Shown: positions 59,174 to 64,000 of the stretch, piece after piece
Position numbering within the stretch: position 1 is the stretch's first letter
Layout: the number at the start of each line of letters is the position of its first letter
Assembly: GCF_030814215.1 (NCBI RefSeq)
Contig: NZ_JAUSUT010000001.1
Coordinates: 5,270,001 to 5,334,000, forward strand
Direction: 5' to 3'
Source: Amycolatopsis thermophila
GTDB taxonomy: Bacteria > Actinomycetota > Actinomycetes > Mycobacteriales > Pseudonocardiaceae
DNA length: 64,000 nucleotides
The notes under the pieces: model-generated
What the model was told of the DNA's origin: nothing
Databases searched by the model: none
Seen by the model: only the letters and a program-made list of their open reading frames with translations
Made by a program: the position numbers and the translations under genes

Positions 59174-60205
59174 ATGTACGAGAAGGACGGCGAGAAGTAC
59201 TACGTGGTCGACGGGCACGTCCACATCTGGGACGGCCGCGAGTCGAACCACAAGAACGTGCACGGCAAGCAGTTCATCGACTGCTTCTACGACTACCACA
59301 AGAACCTGAGCCCGGAGGAGGTCGTCTGGGACTACGACACCTACACCTACTACGGTGCCGAGCGGTTCATGAAGGATCTCTTCGGAGAGGGCTACGTCGA
59401 CCACGCCATTTTCCAGGCCACCCTGCTCAGCGACTTCTACCGCACCGGGTTCGGCCAGACCGACGAGGCGTTCGGGCTCACCCGGCAGCACCCGGACAAG
59501 CTCACCTACAACCACGCCTACGACCCGCGCAACGGCGAGGCCGGCCTGGAACAGCTGCGCCGCGACGCGGAACGCTTCGGGCTCAAGGGAGTCAAGCTCT
59601 ACACCGCCGAGTGGCACGGCGACTCGCGCGGGTACAAGCTCGACGAGCCCTGGTCGCGCCGCTACCTGGAGGAGTGCCTCGAGCTCGGCATCCGCAACAT
59701 CCACGTCCACAAGGGACCGACGATCCGCCCGCTGGACCGGGACGCGTTCGACGTCGCCGACATCGACAAGGTCGCCACCGACTACCTCGACCTCAACTTC
59801 GTCGTCGAGCACGTCGGGCTGCCGCGGCTGGAGGACTTCTGCTGGATCGCCACGCAGGAGTCCAACGTCTACGGCGGGCTGGCGGTGGCGATGCCGTTCA
59901 TCCACTCGCGGCCCCGCTACTTCGCCCAGATCATCGGGGAGCTGCTCTACTGGATCGGCGAGGACAAGATCCTCTTCGGCAGCGACTACGCCCTGTGGAC
60001 GCCGAAGTGGCTCGTGGAGAAGTTCGTCGACTTCCAGATCCCCGAGGACATGCCGGAGTACCCGGCGATCACGACGGACCAGAAGAAGAAGATCCTCGGT
60101 CTCAACGCGGCCGCGCTGTACGACCTGGACGTGCCGCGGCACCTGCGCCTGCCGACCCAGGCCGGCGACGCGGACGCCGAGGTCGCCGCGGGAGCTGGTG
60201 CCTGA
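59174..60205 (+). CDS. Amidohydrolase (TIM-barrel) conserved in propane-monooxygenase clusters
   Basis: A 343-residue amidohydrolase-2-type protein. VVDGHVHIWDGR gives the HxH metal pair; HVHKGPT, VVEHVGLPRLEDF and the terminal FGSDYALWTPKW (Asp) complete the barrel. It is a fixed member of prm/mim-type clusters, where it is thought to assist the enzyme or its metal site, but no reaction is established. Strong ribosome-binding sequence GAAGGGTGAGGAC 5' of the ATG. Shares one base with the next gene (TGATG). Confidence 0.87.
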   Translation: MYEKDGEKYYVVDGHVHIWDGRESNHKNVHGKQFIDCFYDYHKNLSPEEVVWDYDTYTYYGAERFMKDLFGEGYVDHAIFQATLLSDFYRTGFGQTDEAFGLTRQHPDKLTYNHAYDPRNGEAGLEQLRRDAERFGLKGVKLYTAEWHGDSRGYKLDEPWSRRYLEECLELGIRNIHVHKGPTIRPLDRDAFDVADIDKVATDYLDLNFVVEHVGLPRLEDFCWIATQESNVYGGLAVAMPFIHSRPRYFAQIIGELLYWIGEDKILFGSDYALWTPKWLVEKFVDFQIPEDMPEYPAITTDQKKKILGLNAAALYDLDVPRHLRLPTQAGDADAEVAAGAGA

Positions 60206-60938
60206 TGACCCAGACCGCCGTGTCCGTGGAGGCCGAGGTCCTCGCGGCACTGTCCACGGTGCTCGATCCCGAGCTGGACGAACCGGTGACCGAGCTGGGT
60301 TTCGTCCGTTCCGTGGCGATCGACGACGAGGGAGTGGAGGTGCACCTGCGGCTGCCCACGTCGTTCTGCGCGCCCAACTTCGCCTACCTGATGGTCGCCG
60401 ACGCCTACGACGCGCTGTCGGCCGTGTCCGGGCTGGGCCGGGTCCGGGTGCTGCTCGACGACCACCACGACTCGGACAAGATCAACAGCGGTACCGCCGC
60501 CGGGCTCGGCTACGTCGGCACCTTCGGCGTGGAGGCGGAGGACAGCCTCGACGAGCTGCGCCGGACGTTCCAGCGCAAGGCGCACCTGGCGGCGATGGAA
60601 CGGTGCTGCCGGTCCGCGCTGGCCAGCGGTGCCTGGACGGTCGAAGAGCTGCCCCTGCTGGAGCTGTTCGACCTGCCCGAAGGCCGTCTGAAGTCGGCCC
60701 TGCTGCGCCGGCGCGAGGCCATCGGGCTGCCCGTCCACTCGCACGCGCGGGTGATGGTGGACCACGAGGGCAACCCCGTCACGCGCTCCGACGTGGCGCT
60801 GCGGTTGCGGCTGGCCACCACCACCCGCGTGTCCATCGAGGGCAACGCCCACTTCTGCCGGGGCCTGCTCGCCACCCGGTACGCCGGCGTCGATCCCGCC
60901 GGCTCCGCCCCGGTCGTCACCAACACCAGGAGCCACCC

Positions 60939-60942
<4 letters not shown>
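60205..60942 (+). CDS. MIP18/DUF59-domain protein, probable metal-cofactor assembly factor
   Basis: A 245-residue protein. Residues 8-100 are an MIP18 (DUF59) domain with LSTVLDPELDEPVTELGFVRSV and the Cys in SFCAPNF. The C-terminal 120 residues are less common, with MERCCRSAL and HFCRGLLATRY cysteines. DUF59 proteins help insert iron or Fe-S cofactors, so a role in loading MimA with iron or MimB with its cluster is attractive (inference). Four-base overlap with the alcohol dehydrogenase. Confidence 0.82.
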
Positions 60943-63654
<2,712 letters not shown>

Positions 63655-63665
63655 CCGGCACGGCG

Positions 63666-63699
63666 CGAGGCCCCACGCACGCCGGTGCGTGGGGCCTCG
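63666..63699. terminator. Strong terminator after the mim operon
   Basis: 15-bp perfect stem: left arm CGAGGCCCCACGCAC (63666-63680), loop GCCG, right arm GTGCGTGGGGCCTCG, followed by T. It lies 12 bases after the groEL stop. Confidence 0.85.
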
Positions 63700-63730
63700 T
63701 CCCGGTCCTTCACCCTCCACGGCGAGCGTG

Positions 63731-64000
63731 CAGCCCGCTTTCGGCTGCCGGGGTGCACCCGGCGGTCGTGGATGTGGTCGAGTCCGATGAGGCCGGGCAG
63801 GTGCTGGTGGCCGCGGTGCGGGTCCGGCGGCGGGAACGTGACCGGTGCGGGATGCGCGCGCGGCGATGGCCCCGACGCGGTCCGGAACCGGCGGCGGTGG
63901 CGTGCAGTGGACCTGGAACTGTGCAGGCGTTCGTCGAGTCTGACGCACCCCGGGTGCGGTGTCGTGTGCATGGGGTAGTGGTCAGCCGGGCATACCCGGG
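63731..64000 (+). pseudogene. Decayed ISL3-family transposase, N-terminal part (runs off window)
   Basis: Several frames must be joined: FRLPG, then VHPAVVDVVESDEAGQVLV and RRRERDRCGMRARR in a second frame, then NRRRWRAVDLEL in a third, then back for TVQAFVESDAPRVRCRVHGVVV. Together they reproduce the zinc-finger start of ISL3 transposases, including the cysteine pair region DRCG and RCRVHG. At least three frameshifts make it non-functional as read. It continues past 64000, so the rest is unseen. Confidence 0.7.

Overview
The window reads as chromosome of a high-G+C Gram-positive actinomycete, most likely a Pseudonocardiales member (Amycolatopsis/Pseudonocardia type). The grounds are uniform G/C-ending codons, frequent GTG starts with 4-base ATGA/GTGA gene overlaps, a mycothiol-dependent formaldehyde dehydrogenase (mycothiol is actinobacterial), and a propane-monooxygenase-type soluble diiron cluster. 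The genus is inference. No rRNA, tRNA, CRISPR array, intact insertion sequence or replication origin was seen.

Layout. (1) 1-7850: a translationally coupled operon with a truncated family I CoA-transferase, a CaiB-type CoA-transferase, a DUF993 TIM-barrel protein, a four-carbon acid-sugar kinase (DUF1537), a DenD-like dehydrogenase, an MHS-type transporter and a class II aldolase. It looks like an uncharacterised acid-sugar catabolic route. (2) 7881-13423: a VOC protein, then 4-oxalomesaconate hydratase (LigJ) and 2-pyrone-4,6-dicarboxylate lactonase (LigI) with a transporter, an HD protein and a zinc-free oxidoreductase. (3) 13420-17536: a transposase remnant, then a TetR gene divergent from a 4-hydroxylaminobenzoate lyase-like gene, an esterase and a nitroreductase. 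This resembles the nitrobenzoate-to-protocatechuate route and sits next to LigJ/LigI, which act after 4,5-cleavage of protocatechuate. (4) 17648-18236: a decayed pentapeptide-repeat gene. (5) 18274-26712 (minus): eight tightly packed genes with hydantoinase A/B-type ATP-dependent carboxylase or hydrolase subunits, a small extra protein, a carboxymuconolactone-decarboxylase-like protein, three SDRs and an acyl-CoA ligase. A TetR gene and a large dyad lie at the divergent promoter.

(6) 27583-33300: a second TetR, a fused 2-oxoacid dehydrogenase E1 alpha/beta gene, and a divergent run of butanediol-dehydrogenase-like ADH, acyl-CoA dehydrogenase and enoyl-CoA hydratase. (7) 33334-44556: MarR with a matching operator at each end of its gene, then a plus-strand run of SDR, FAD/Fe-S dehydrogenase, pyruvate-oxidase-like enzyme, enolase-superfamily dehydratase, small protein, glucose dehydrogenase and GH15 glucosidase, followed by convergent Hsp20. 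This resembles a stress or carbon-storage oxidation island. (8) 45011-50213: a small gene behind a canonical promoter, a LuxR-type regulator divergent from mscR plus an MBL hydrolase, an anti-sigma/anti-anti-sigma pair and two small membrane proteins. (9) 50363-52814: a two-component system divergent from a secreted D,D-carboxypeptidase (VanRS/VanY-like). (10) 52871-63699: the Fis-type activator MimR divergent from mimABCD, an amidohydrolase, an MIP18/DUF59-type protein, an alcohol dehydrogenase and a dedicated GroEL, closed by a strong terminator. The window ends in a decayed ISL3-type transposase.

How the parts could fit together: the diiron monooxygenase would oxidise propane or ketones/phenols, its ADH would make the ketone, MscR would remove formaldehyde, and the carboxylase-like operon could consume a ketone. 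Each of these links is inference. The region is an accessory catabolic block with many local regulators, most of which have a visible dyad beside them.
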